33,328 bases of DNA from Chloroflexi bacterium CFX6 (GTDB taxonomy: Bacteria; Chloroflexota; Anaerolineae; Anaerolineales; Villigracilaceae). The notes below the pieces were generated by a model. It made no database searches. It saw only the letters and a list, made by a program, of their open reading frames with translations, and was not told the DNA's origin. Shown in pieces: positions 6,473 to 14,510 of the stretch. Position 1 is the first letter of the stretch. Every line of letters begins with the position of its first letter. Location: assembly GCA_030263595.1 (NCBI GenBank), contig SZPG01000040.1:1-33328 (forward strand). Reading direction: 5' to 3'. Position numbers and translations under genes: made by a program.

Positions 6473-7270
6473 ATGCCCGCCATAGACCTCGCCCGCCTCA
6501 AAAAACAAACCGCGCGCCTGGCTGACCTCTTCGACCAGCCCGCGGACTTTCTGCGCGAACACCGCGAAATACTGGACTATTACGTCAACCGCTCGTTGCG
6601 GAGTCAGGGCGTGGCGCCTTCGTCTGTCCTCCCAACCTATCGAACGCCGGCCGTCGTCCTGCGCCAGATCGAAACCGAACTGGGTCCGCTGGCGGAAGGG
6701 AAACCCATCCAGGCGCTCGAACTTGCCGACGCGCTCTGGGATGAAGGCTGGCTCGAAACGCGCCTGCTTGCCGCGTTTCTATTGGGGCGCATCCCTCCAC
6801 AGGAAGAAAGGCTGCTCGCCCGCCTCACCGCATGGACTCAAGCCGTGCGCGACCCGAGCGTCCGCGCCGCGCTGCTCACCACCAGCCTCACGCGCCTCCG
6901 CAACGAAACGCCGGACCTATTCCTCGTCCTCGTCAAGGAATGGATGCACCCGGCGCGCCAACGGCTATGGTCGAACGGCATCCAGGCGCTCGTCCCCCTC
7001 ATCAACGCCCCCGATTTCGACAACCTGCCCCCCATCTTCGAAATCGTCGAACCCATCTTCAAAGCCTCGCCTGCCGCGTTACAATTCGACCTGCAGGAAC
7101 TGATCGCTGCCCTTTACAAAGCCTCGCCCGAAGAGACCGTGTTCTTCCTCCAGCAGATCGTGAAGAAGACGAAAAGCCCGCTCCCGGCGGTATTATTGAG
7201 GCGCATGTTGCCGGAACTGCCAAAGGAACTGCAAACCAGCCTGCGCGAGGTTTTGCAGAGCAGGAAATAA
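6473..7270 (+). CDS. Helical-repeat (HEAT/DNA-alkylation-repeat-like) protein
   Basis: 265 residues, almost entirely alpha-helical, soluble, with no signal peptide. Repeated pairs of helices (ALWDEGWLETRLLAAFLLG, LTAWTQAVRDPSVRAALLTT, WMHPARQRLWSNGIQALVPL, FDLQELIAALYKASPEETVFFLQQ) resemble HEAT-like repeats of the AlkD/DNA-alkylation-repeat superfamily. I cannot identify the AlkD catalytic residues, so no glycosylase activity is claimed. It follows proS by 42 nt and precedes a membrane-protein gene by 13 nt, so it probably belongs to the same transcription unit. Confidence 0.6.
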   Translation: MPAIDLARLKKQTARLADLFDQPADFLREHREILDYYVNRSLRSQGVAPSSVLPTYRTPAVVLRQIETELGPLAEGKPIQALELADALWDEGWLETRLLAAFLLGRIPPQEERLLARLTAWTQAVRDPSVRAALLTTSLTRLRNETPDLFLVLVKEWMHPARQRLWSNGIQALVPLINAPDFDNLPPIFEIVEPIFKASPAALQFDLQELIAALYKASPEETVFFLQQIVKKTKSPLPAVLLRRMLPELPKELQTSLREVLQSRK

Positions 7271-7283
7271 TCGAGGAGAAGCC

Positions 7284-7796
7284 ATGGATTTGATCACATT
7301 GCAAATCGCGGCGGGAATCTTGATCCTTCTATTGGGACGCGAACTCAGCTTTCTCTTTTCCGCCGCAATGGCGGCGTTCATCGGCGTCCGCCTTACCCCC
7401 CTTCTTCCAGCCACCCTGCCGTCCTGGGGTGATGCAGCCTTCCTCGCCGCGCTGGCGATCCTTGCCGCCGCGCTCACCCTGTCGGATAAACGCGTGGGAC
7501 ATTACGTCTGCGGCTTTCTGGTAGGCGGATATGTGTTCAGCGAGGTCTTCGCGCCGGGCAGCCTCAGCCTCCCCCTCCTGCCCTTCTTCGTTGGGAGCGT
7601 GCTGGGGGCGTTGATCCTCGGTCTGCTGGGCGATTGGGCGATGATCGTCGTCGCCTGCCTGATCGGCGCCTACCTCATTTACGGCGTCCTGCCCCTTTTC
7701 GGCATCGCCAAAACGCTCGCCATTGCGGGCATCTTCATCGTCGGCGCGCTGGCGCAGGCCGTCATCTACCAGGCGCAAAAACACTCGGAAAGATAG
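7284..7796 (+). CDS. Polytopic membrane protein of unknown function
   Basis: 170 residues with about six predicted hydrophobic segments (LQIAAGILILLLG, AAFLAALAILAAALTL, HYVCGFLVGGYVFSEVF, LPFFVGSVLGALILGLL, WAMIVVACLIGAYLIYGVL, AIAGIFIVGALAQAVIY). The Gly-rich small-residue helices are reminiscent of TMEM198/DUF4203-type proteins, a loose resemblance only. GAGGAG precedes the ATG. The stop is 3 nt before the GTG of the next gene. Confidence 0.7.
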   Translation: MDLITLQIAAGILILLLGRELSFLFSAAMAAFIGVRLTPLLPATLPSWGDAAFLAALAILAAALTLSDKRVGHYVCGFLVGGYVFSEVFAPGSLSLPLLPFFVGSVLGALILGLLGDWAMIVVACLIGAYLIYGVLPLFGIAKTLAIAGIFIVGALAQAVIYQAQKHSER

Positions 7797-7799
7797 AAC

Positions 7800-8282
7800 G
7801 TGGACACACGCCGCCTCGTCTACCTTCACGGCCTCGAAAGCGACAGCCACAGCGGCAAGGCGCGCCAGTTCCGTGAATGGTTTCCCGGAATGCTCACGCC
7901 CGATTTCAAAGGCTCGTTCGAGGAACGGATGACCCAACTCGAACCGATCCTTGCGGATGGATCGGATTGGACGATCATCGGCTCGTCCTTCGGCGGACTC
8001 ATGGGAACGGTCTATACGTTGGATCATGCGACTCGAGTCCGCAAATTGATCCTGCTTGCCCCGGCTTTGACCCTCCCTCCCCTCGCTTCCCGTTCCGACC
8101 TCGAACCTGTTTCTGTTCCAACGATCCTCATCCACGGGACGCGGGACGAGGTGGTCCCGCTCGAGCCGGTCCGCGCGATCGCGCAGGGACTCTTCACGAA
8201 CCTGACGTATCACGTCGTCGAAGACGATCACCGTTTGCACAAGACCGTCCATGAATTGGATTGGGAAAGCATTCTGGCGTGA
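7800..8282 (+). CDS. Small alpha/beta hydrolase (YqiA/UPF0227-like esterase)
   Basis: 160 residues starting at GTG 7800. It shows the compact hydrolase pattern: YLHGLESD near the N-terminus (oxyanion-hole region), nucleophile serine in GSSFGG, acid in HGTRDEVVP and catalytic histidine in EDDHRLHK. This matches single-domain cytosolic esterases of the YqiA/YcfP type. The substrate is unknown. It is tightly linked to the preceding membrane-protein gene. Confidence 0.75.
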   Translation: MDTRRLVYLHGLESDSHSGKARQFREWFPGMLTPDFKGSFEERMTQLEPILADGSDWTIIGSSFGGLMGTVYTLDHATRVRKLILLAPALTLPPLASRSDLEPVSVPTILIHGTRDEVVPLEPVRAIAQGLFTNLTYHVVEDDHRLHKTVHELDWESILA

Positions 8283-8347
8283 TTCTGGAATCAGCCCGCC
8301 GGCTGGCGGCAATCCCTGAGCAAGCTCCATGATCCCATAGGAGAGGC

Positions 8348-10033
8348 ATGAATCAACAAAACTTCTGGCTGACGACTGCCCAAATGCCCGCAGACTCGAA
8401 CACCATCACACCCTTTCCCGAAAAAGTGGACGTGGCGATCATCGGCGCGGGATATACAGGTTTGAGCGCGGCGTATACGCTGGCAAAGCGCAACGTGAAT
8501 GTCGCGGCGCTGGAGGCTGAGTCCATCGGCTGGGGGGCGAGTTCGCGCAACGGCGGCATGGCGCTGACCGGGCTCAAACTCCCCATGCAGACCGTCCTCG
8601 AAAGATACGGGCGGGACCTGGCGAGACAGTTATTCCAATGTTCGCTGGATGCGGTGGATACGGTGGAACAGATCGTCAAAGAGGAAAAAATTGACTGCGG
8701 ATTCTCGCGCAGCGGTCATCTTCTTGTGGCAAACAAACCCGGACATTACGCCGCGCTCGAAAGGGAAGTCGAGTTCATGGCGCGGGAATTCGACCATAAC
8801 GTGAGGCTCGTCCCGCCGCGCGAGTTGAAGGATGAGATCGGTTCGGTCGCCTATCACGGGGGGCTGGTGGACGAGGTGAGCGGGGGATTGAACCCGGCGC
8901 AGTATGTGGCGGGTCTGGCGCGGGCGGCGGAAAAAGCCGGGGCGAGGCTCCACGCGCGGGCGCGAGTCAACAGGCTAAGGCGCGGGGAGAAGCGTTTTAT
9001 CGTCGAAACGAATAGAGGCTCGTTGAGCGCGGAGTCCGTTCTCGTGGCGACGGCCGGTTATACGTCGAGCGTCACAAGGAAATTGCAGAGGAAGATCGTC
9101 CCCATCGGGTCGTACATCGTCGCAACCGAGAGGCTTTCGGATAAACTTGCGCGCAGCCTGAGCCCGAAGAACCGCATGATCTTCGATTACAAACATTACC
9201 TGAATTATTTCAGGCTGTGGGATAACCGGCTGATCTTCGGCGGGCGCGCGGCGTTCTTCCCCGAAACGGAAAATACGATTGCGCGCAGCGCGGAGATCTT
9301 GCGGCGCGAGATGATCCAGGTGTACCCGCAGTTGAGGGATGTGAAGGTGGAATACGTTTGGGGCGGCACGCTGGATTTCGCCTTCGACATGATGACGCAC
9401 GTCGGCGAGGAGGATGGGATCTATTATTCACTGGGATACGCCGGTCATGGCGTGGCGCTGGGAACGTACCTGGGCAAGACCGTTGCCGAAGCGATGATAC
9501 GCGGGAACATCCGGGAACACCCCTTCGCGCAAATCAAATTTCCCGGCGCGCCGCTGGGATTGTATAACGGTTTCCCGTGGTTCCTGCCGGGATGGAGTAA
9601 ACCAGAAACCATCCACGAATTACAGCCGCGAATGCACGAATGGGCGCGCCTGCATTTCACACCCGGCAGGGGTACAATCTTTGACCTGTACCCGTTGCTC
9701 ATATCCGCAGCCATTGATGGTGTTCCCGCACTGCCCCGGTGTAGTCGTGCAGCTGCACGGCAAACCGCAATGACCCCTGATACACGGATAACGCAGCGGA
9801 TTGACTGCGCATTCCACCGGATCGGCGATCCGCCCGGCTACCCCGCCGGTGCCGTCATCCCACCACAGGCAATCCCCCCGCGACGTACACTCTCTCACCT
9901 CCGGCACGTCATCAATCACCACTTCCCCGGGGTTGCATACCGGCGGAGCGCCTATCCCTCCACCCCCGCTCCCCGAACAGCAACTGACCCGATCATCCCT
10001 GCCTATTGCGATACACCCATCAGCTACGGATGA
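8348..10033 (+). CDS. FAD-dependent amine/amino-acid oxidoreductase (DAO family) with displaced C-terminus
   Basis: 561 codons, but only the first about 415 look like the family. FAD binding is shown by VDVAIIGAGYTGLSAAYTLAK near residue 28. GWGASSRNGGMAL, the substrate-domain motif LIFGGRAAF and YYSLGYAGHGVALGTYLGK follow, as in gamma-glutamylputrescine-oxidase-like enzymes (normally about 430 residues). After PWFLPG (about 9590) the expected short tail is missing. The frame instead runs about 140 codons antisense through the Cys-rich gene at 9620-10267, giving Pro/Arg-rich nonsense. The 3' end was probably lost when the minus-strand cassette arrived. An enzyme lacking only the last helix may still work. 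AGGAGAGG precedes the ATG. Confidence 0.8.
   Translation: MNQQNFWLTTAQMPADSNTITPFPEKVDVAIIGAGYTGLSAAYTLAKRNVNVAALEAESIGWGASSRNGGMALTGLKLPMQTVLERYGRDLARQLFQCSLDAVDTVEQIVKEEKIDCGFSRSGHLLVANKPGHYAALEREVEFMAREFDHNVRLVPPRELKDEIGSVAYHGGLVDEVSGGLNPAQYVAGLARAAEKAGARLHARARVNRLRRGEKRFIVETNRGSLSAESVLVATAGYTSSVTRKLQRKIVPIGSYIVATERLSDKLARSLSPKNRMIFDYKHYLNYFRLWDNRLIFGGRAAFFPETENTIARSAEILRREMIQVYPQLRDVKVEYVWGGTLDFAFDMMTHVGEEDGIYYSLGYAGHGVALGTYLGKTVAEAMIRGNIREHPFAQIKFPGAPLGLYNGFPWFLPGWSKPETIHELQPRMHEWARLHFTPGRGTIFDLYPLLISAAIDGVPALPRCSRAAARQTAMTPDTRITQRIDCAFHRIGDPPGYPAGAVIPPQAIPPRRTLSHLRHVINHHFPGVAYRRSAYPSTPAPRTATDPIIPAYCDTPISYG
9604..9652. repeat. CACGAAT-rich junction sequence
   Basis: CACGAAT, GCGAATG and CACGAATG recur at 7-8 bp intervals within CCACGAATTACAG...CGAATGCACGAATGGG. 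The stretch lies exactly where homology of the oxidoreductase ends and where the opposing Cys-rich gene stops (TAA at 9622-9620), and so marks the probable insertion boundary. Confidence 0.45.
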
Positions 10034-10267
10034 ACACGCCGTTTTCCTTGCCGGTGTCATAGCATAACACCCAGCCGCTTCACTGAAACAACTTTCTGTT
10101 GTTTGTTCTGTTGTTTGCACACAGTAATCCCCTGATTCGTGTTCTTCACATTTTGTTACCCATGTAACTTCCACATCCGCGCTGCATGGCTGTCCTTCAT
10201 CGCAAGCCATCACCGTTTCCATTCCCCACCCCCACAACAATACCGCCAATATTACCCACCACCTCAT
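9620..10267 (-). CDS. Secreted cysteine-rich protein, unknown family
   Basis: 215 residues. The N-terminus MRWWVILAVLLWGWGMETVMA is a signal sequence, followed immediately by a Cys (MAC), so either type I or lipoprotein processing is conceivable. The mature part holds about 22 cysteines, Gly-rich SGSGGGGIG, and repeated CxxxxxC spacing, suggesting a disulfide-rich extracellular domain. The ATG overlaps the stop of the upstream gene (ATGA, 10267-10264), which fixes the start and implies translational coupling. The last residues (RPFVHSRL) are encoded by the junction repeat. I recognise no known domain. Confidence 0.65.
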   Translation of the reverse strand: MRWWVILAVLLWGWGMETVMACDEGQPCSADVEVTWVTKCEEHESGDYCVQTTEQTTESCFSEAAGCYAMTPARKTACSSVADGCIAIGRDDRVSCCSGSGGGGIGAPPVCNPGEVVIDDVPEVRECTSRGDCLWWDDGTGGVAGRIADPVECAVNPLRYPCIRGHCGLPCSCTTTPGQCGNTINGCGYEQRVQVKDCTPAGCEMQARPFVHSRL

Positions 10268-10851
10268 AGTTCCAAATCGGAATTTATACCCAAAACCGGC
10301 AGGGGCGTCTTCCACGACAACCATCCCCGGCTAGATAACTTTGCATATTCGGGAAAATTTTTTCTGGCGATCTCCTGCACCTGGCACACCCGGGGTGAAT
10401 ATTCGCAAAACTTGTCGTCCCGGATTACTGCCAATTTTTCTTCTACCGCGCCGGTTACATAATCCACCCGGATCCTATCCCCAAATTTGTATTTCCCCTC
10501 AAAATCTGCCGCTCTTGCCAGTTCCCCGGCTCTTTTTTTGTCTTTGACATACGGCGCCGGGTTCAATTTCATGCCATCGTGTTCCCCCGATATCCACAAA
10601 TCCGCCACCCAGGGCAAGTTCCATTTGCCCAGATAAAACGCTTTCACAAACACCCCGCCCTTTTTCTCAAAACTCCGCAGATACACCGGCTGAAAAGCAT
10701 ACAGTTTCAGATTTGTCACGCTCATGCTCTGCCTTTTGTCCACATAAAACGGTACCCGCATAAGTCGGCTGACTCCCATACCCAACGATTCTGCCACCAA
10801 CACCCCTATCACTATCATCGCCGCAGACCTAAATCCCCATAATCTTCTCAT
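10264..10851 (-). CDS. Membrane-anchored exported protein, unknown family
   Basis: 195 residues starting at MRRLWGFRSAAMIVIGVLVAES, an N-terminal signal-anchor. The remainder is a soluble, basic and aromatic-rich domain (YLRSFEKKGGVFVKAFYLGKWNLPW, GDRIRVDYVTG, IARKNFPEYAKL) with two cysteines in FCEYSPRVCQV. A TTG six codons upstream is the only alternative start. It is the middle gene of the minus-strand cassette: 44 nt after the lipoprotein gene and overlapping the Cys-rich gene by 4 nt. No family is recognised. Its A+T content is higher than that of the flanking core genes. Confidence 0.6.
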   Translation of the reverse strand: MRRLWGFRSAAMIVIGVLVAESLGMGVSRLMRVPFYVDKRQSMSVTNLKLYAFQPVYLRSFEKKGGVFVKAFYLGKWNLPWVADLWISGEHDGMKLNPAPYVKDKKRAGELARAADFEGKYKFGDRIRVDYVTGAVEEKLAVIRDDKFCEYSPRVCQVQEIARKNFPEYAKLSSRGWLSWKTPLPVLGINSDLEL

Positions 10852-10895
10852 GCCACTAATATATCTCAATTTTCAGCGGGTTTCCACAAGCTATA

Positions 10896-11855
10896 CTACT
10901 CGGAGTAAACGCTAATAACATCAGCAGGAATCACTAAACCATCAGGAACTATTGTCGAATCAAGATCATTATCCGCAAAACTTTCAGAAAACACTCTCAA
11001 ATTTTCCTTTTGTTCCAGCCTTAGAAACATCAGCCTGTTTTTATGTTCTCTACATACTCCGTTATCATAACACCCGCCATCCACCAATCCCAAATCGGGT
11101 CCTTTGTGCACAAAATTTATTTCCCACCTCTGCCCCGGTTTATGCCTGGTCAGAGACTCATCACACGTTATTGGTTCCCCATAATTACCCCCTCCAGAAT
11201 TGTATCTATACATAATTTTCCCATTAATGTCTGGAGAGCAGACTGAAACACTTATTGATTTGGAACCTCCATTACCATCTGGATACACCACTATAGCCCT
11301 ATAATCTTTAATTATTTCCCCGGTTCTTGGATACAACCAATCAGCCGCAACCCACTTGCCTGTAAAAACTACATTTATAAGCATCTTTCTGTACCTACCG
11401 TCCCCAACATGCGCCATGTCACCTCCACCCAAATCCATACCTCCCAGTACTTCTCTCCCCAAACTATCCGCCAACGCCTCATATTTGACCGTATCATCCG
11501 TCACCGCCCTCCACTCCCCATTCACCTTCTGCGCCGCGATGGCAGGAATTGGCGCCAGGTAATCCATCAAATTATCCCCTTCGATCCTGTAACTGTGCTT
11601 ATACGGCGAGGGCCCGTTGTCGAACGGCAATCCCAGCGCCTCGGCGATCTGTTCAGGGTCGGGCGTCGGGGTGACGGTGAAAGTCGGCGTGGGGCTGGGC
11701 GTGAACGTGGAGGTCGGCAGCGGCGTTGCCGAGTGGGTGTTCGTGGGAACGGGCGTCGGCGCGGGCGCGGGCGCAACGCAAGCCGCAATCGCCAGCGACA
11801 GGAGCATCGTCAGGGATGTCATCCGCCGCAAAGGTGAAGAACCGGTTGCCTTCAT
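10896..11855 (-). CDS. Lipoprotein with Pro/Thr linker and unknown C-terminal domain
   Basis: 319 residues. The signal peptide ends in the lipobox LAIAAC (Cys about 26), then comes a long Pro/Thr/Ser linker (TPLPTSTFTPSPTPTFTV) typical of Chloroflexota surface lipoproteins. From about residue 70 a globular domain follows (EALGLPFDNGPSPYKHSYRIEGDN, VVFTGKWVAADWLYPRTGEIIKDY, CSPDINGKIMYRYNSGGG, CYDNGVCREHKNRLMFLRLEQ). The start at 11855 has AAGGAG 8 nt upstream and a TATAAT box before it. The 5' part is G+C-rich like the host genome, whereas the 3' two-thirds is clearly more A+T-rich. Confidence 0.72.
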   Translation of the reverse strand: MKATGSSPLRRMTSLTMLLSLAIAACVAPAPAPTPVPTNTHSATPLPTSTFTPSPTPTFTVTPTPDPEQIAEALGLPFDNGPSPYKHSYRIEGDNLMDYLAPIPAIAAQKVNGEWRAVTDDTVKYEALADSLGREVLGGMDLGGGDMAHVGDGRYRKMLINVVFTGKWVAADWLYPRTGEIIKDYRAIVVYPDGNGGSKSISVSVCSPDINGKIMYRYNSGGGNYGEPITCDESLTRHKPGQRWEINFVHKGPDLGLVDGGCYDNGVCREHKNRLMFLRLEQKENLRVFSESFADNDLDSTIVPDGLVIPADVISVYSE

Positions 11856-11888
11856 ATCGCTCTCCTTGTGGATACGGCTTCCTCGAAC

Positions 11889-11894
11889 ATTATA
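11889..11894 (-). promoter_or_regulatory. -10 box (TATAAT) of the three-gene exported-protein cassette
   Basis: A perfect TATAAT on the minus strand, about 33 nt before the lipoprotein ATG, gives a leader of about 27 nt containing AAGGAG. The -35 position is poor. Confidence 0.5.
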
Positions 11895-11931
11895 CAACCG
11901 ATCAGCCATGATATTTCGCGCATAAAACTGA

Positions 11932-11937
11932 TAAAAT
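11932..11937 (+). promoter_or_regulatory. -10 box (TAAAAT) of the membrane-protein gene at 11971
   Basis: GATAAAAT lies 33 nt before the ATG, and AAAGGAG and GAGGAG follow in the short leader. It is divergent from the lipoprotein promoter. Confidence 0.4.
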
Positions 11938-11970
11938 AGCGGCATCCCGCCAAAGGAGATTTCGAGGAGC

Positions 11971-12441
11971 ATGGACATCAGCGTCTTCTATGCCGTCACA
12001 TCCGCGACCTGCTTCGCGCTGGTCGGTTTGTGGTGGTCGGTCGCGAAGGATAAAGCCGAGTGGCGCACGGACGAAGCGCAACGACGCCTGGCAGGCGGCG
12101 TGTACGCTTCGTTTTTGATTCCCGGCGTGATGAGCCTCGCCGCGCAGATCGGGGCGGATAGTCCGCTGATCTGGCGCGGCGTCTTCGTCATTGCCGCGGG
12201 GGCGGGCTTTTTCTATTCCAGCAGGCTGATCAACGTCACGCGTGAAGCGAACTCGAACGGCGCGTTCAGCAGGAATTACTGGATCGTCCCATCGCTGTAT
12301 GGGCTGGTGTTGTTCTTCGCGGTCTTCTCCGGGCTGGCGAGGAGGATCGGGTTGCACGCCCTCCAGCTCGAGGCGCTCCTGCTGAGCGGCTTGATCCTGT
12401 GCGCTCATGCGCTGGCATGGGAGTTTTCGATGTCGGCGTAA
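11971..12441 (+). CDS. Polytopic membrane protein of unknown function
   Basis: 156 residues with four to five hydrophobic segments: VFYAVTSATCFALVGLWW, GVYASFLIPGVMSLAAQIG, LIWRGVFVIAAGAGFFYSS, WIVPSLYGLVLFFAVFSGLA and ALLLSGLILCAHALAW. A conserved-looking basic loop follows the first segment (KDKAEWRTDEAQRR). GAGGAG lies 3 nt before the ATG. No family is recognised. It stands alone between a divergent promoter region and a repeat cluster. Confidence 0.65.
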   Translation: MDISVFYAVTSATCFALVGLWWSVAKDKAEWRTDEAQRRLAGGVYASFLIPGVMSLAAQIGADSPLIWRGVFVIAAGAGFFYSSRLINVTREANSNGAFSRNYWIVPSLYGLVLFFAVFSGLARRIGLHALQLEALLLSGLILCAHALAWEFSMSA

Positions 12442-12453
12442 TCAAATCAGGCA

Positions 12454-12475
12454 GCAGACGTTAGAGAACGTCTGC
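12454..12475. repeat. Hairpin GCAGACGTT-AGAG-AACGTCTGC (repeat family H, copy 1)
   Basis: A perfect 9-bp stem (extendable by A/T) with an AGAG loop, followed by a second hairpin CTACGCGT..ACGCGTAG. It is structurally the same as the element at 28068-28093, where the differing base pair is compensated on both arms. Confidence 0.85.
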
Positions 12476-12486
12476 TACGCGTCCAA

Positions 12487-12584
12487 CGCGTAGTATGCGC
12501 TCTCTAGCGCACAGCGCGTTGGGCGCGTAGTGTGCGCTCTCCAGCGCAGCGCGTTGGGCGCGTAGTGTGCGCTCTCTAGCGCAC
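12487..12584. repeat. Tandem repeat of 35-37 bp hairpin units (2.7 copies)
   Basis: Units at 12487-12523, 12524-12558 and 12559-12584 each read CGCGTAGTGTGCGCTCTCT then AGCGCACAGCGCGTTGGG, with small changes. Each contains the hairpin GTGCGCT-CTCT-AGCGCAC. The array fills the gap before acsA and ends 10 nt before its ribosome-binding site. With the hairpin at 12454 it accounts for the whole 160-nt gap. Confidence 0.88.
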
Positions 12585-12605
12585 AAAAGATATAGGAGAG
12601 AAACC

Positions 12606-14507
12606 ATGGCAACAAAACAAAAGGAAATGGAAGGCGAAGTTTATCATCCATCCGAGCAGGTCGTCGCGCAGGCGCGGCTCAAGGACTGGGACGCGACCGC
12701 GGAGTTTGCCCGCAAAGACCTGGAAAGTTTCTGGGCGAAGGAAGCCGAGGAATTGGAATGGTTCAAGAAGTGGGACAAGGTGTTGGACGATTCCAACAAG
12801 CCGTTCTACAAATGGTTCGTCGGCGCAAAGACGAACATCGTCCACAACTGCATTGACCGCCACCTGCATTCCCATCGCAAGAACAAACTGGCATTGATAT
12901 GGGAATCCGAGGACGGAAAACTGGAGCGTACGTTCTCCTATCACGCGCTCAACCGCGAGGTCTCGCGCTTTGCGAACATCATCAAAGCCATGGGCATCCA
13001 GAGAGGCGACCGCGTCACCATCTACATGGGACGCATCCCTGAGATCGCCTTCGCCATGCTGGCGTGCGCCAAGATCGGCGCGATCCATTCGGTGGTGTTC
13101 GGCGGCTTCTCCGTGGACTCGCTGCAGGGGCGCATCGAAGACAGCCAGTCGAAACTCGTCATCACCGCGGACGGCAGTCACCAGAACGGCAAGATCGTCG
13201 AACTCAAACGCACTGTGGATGAGGCGCTCAAGAGATGCCCGTCGGTGGAGAACGTGATCGTCGTCAAGCGCACCGGGCAGGAGGTCCCGATGGAAGCGGG
13301 GCGCGATCATTGGTATCACGACATGCTGGCGCTCCCCATCGCAAACGGCAAATGTCCCACCGAAGTCATGGACGCGGAGGACCCGCTTTACATCCTGTAC
13401 ACGTCCGGTTCCACCGGCAAGCCCAAGGCTGTCCTGCACGTGCATGGCGGTTACATGGTCGGCATTTATTCCACGCTCAAATACGTCTTCGATATCCAGG
13501 ATGAAGACCGCTGGTGGTGCGCGGCGGACCCCGGCTGGGTCACGGGTCACTCGTATATCGTTTACGGTCCCCTGCTCATGGGCGCCACCTCGTTCATGTT
13601 CGAAGGCGGACCGATGTATCCGTATCCGAATCGCTGGTGGCAGTGCGTCGAACGCTATGGGATCACAATCCTCTACACCGCGCCCACCGCCATTCGCGGA
13701 TTGATGCGCTTCGGCGAAGCGTGGCCCAACAAACACGATCTTTCCTCGCTCCGTCTGCTGGGTTCCGTCGGCGAACCGATCAACCCCGAAGCGTGGAAGT
13801 GGTATCACCGCGTCATCGGCAAGGAGCGCTGTCCCATCATGGATACCTGGTGGCAGACCGAGACCGGCATGTTCATGATCACGCCGACTCCCACCATTCC
13901 TCTCAAACCGGGCTCGGGCACGCGTCCGTTCTTTGGACAGGAGGCTGAGATCGTGGACGAAGGAGGGAATCCCGTCCCGGACAACACGGAAGGCTATCTC
14001 GTCTTGAAGAATCCCTGGCCCGCCATGCTCAGGACGATCTACGGGGACCCGGATCGTTACGTAGCCCAATACTGGTCCAAAAACCCGGGCAAATACACCA
14101 CCGGAGACTCCGCCAAACGCGACAAGGACGGTTACTTCTGGATCATCGGGCGCGTGGACGACGTGATCAAGGTCTCCGGTCATCGTTTGGGAACTGCAGA
14201 GGTTGAATCAGCGCTGGTAAGTCACCCCGCTGTTGCAGAGGCGGCGGCGATCGGTCTTCCGCACGAGGTCAAGGGACAGGGTATCCATTGCTTTGTGCTG
14301 TTACGCGCGGGCGTCGTCGGCACGCCCGAATTAGCCGAGGAATTACGCCAGCACGTCGCCACGCACATGGGACCCATTGCGCGCCCCGAAGAGGTGAAGT
14401 TCGTGGATAAACTTCCAAAGACGCGTTCGGGAAAAATCATGCGGCGTGTGTTGAAGGCGCGCGCGCAGGGATTGCCGGAGGGGGATATTAGTACGCTGGA
14501 GGAGTAA
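12606..14507 (+). CDS. acsA: Acetyl-CoA synthetase (AMP-forming)
   Basis: 633 residues of the adenylate-forming superfamily, making acetyl-CoA from acetate, ATP and CoA. Landmarks: N-terminal ACAS domain (YKWFVGAKTNIVHNCIDRHL), P-loop YTSGSTGKPKAV, WWCAADPGWVTGHSYIVYGPL, DTWWQTETGMFMITP, GDSAKRDKDGYFWIIGRVDDVIKVSGHRLGTAE (split here from 14101) and the C-terminal KTRSGKIMRR, whose lysine is the usual acetylation control site. The ATG at 12606 is chosen because AGGAG at 12594-12598 precedes it and upstream codons are repeat sequence. It serves acetate assimilation and could feed the CoA-transferase pathway encoded further on. Confidence 0.95.
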   Translation: MATKQKEMEGEVYHPSEQVVAQARLKDWDATAEFARKDLESFWAKEAEELEWFKKWDKVLDDSNKPFYKWFVGAKTNIVHNCIDRHLHSHRKNKLALIWESEDGKLERTFSYHALNREVSRFANIIKAMGIQRGDRVTIYMGRIPEIAFAMLACAKIGAIHSVVFGGFSVDSLQGRIEDSQSKLVITADGSHQNGKIVELKRTVDEALKRCPSVENVIVVKRTGQEVPMEAGRDHWYHDMLALPIANGKCPTEVMDAEDPLYILYTSGSTGKPKAVLHVHGGYMVGIYSTLKYVFDIQDEDRWWCAADPGWVTGHSYIVYGPLLMGATSFMFEGGPMYPYPNRWWQCVERYGITILYTAPTAIRGLMRFGEAWPNKHDLSSLRLLGSVGEPINPEAWKWYHRVIGKERCPIMDTWWQTETGMFMITPTPTIPLKPGSGTRPFFGQEAEIVDEGGNPVPDNTEGYLVLKNPWPAMLRTIYGDPDRYVAQYWSKNPGKYTTGDSAKRDKDGYFWIIGRVDDVIKVSGHRLGTAEVESALVSHPAVAEAAAIGLPHEVKGQGIHCFVLLRAGVVGTPELAEELRQHVATHMGPIARPEEVKFVDKLPKTRSGKIMRRVLKARAQGLPEGDISTLEE

Positions 14508-14510
14508 AAA

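Noticed and set aside
7329..8330. A 333-codon minus-strand frame opposite the membrane protein and hydrolase
   Set aside because: It spans two genuine genes, has highly charged composition typical of antisense shadows, and has no start signals.
12576..14183. A 535-codon open frame antisense to acetyl-CoA synthetase
   Set aside because: It is a shadow of a strongly conserved enzyme in a G+C-rich codon context. The translation is His/Arg/Asp-rich without domains or a ribosome-binding site.
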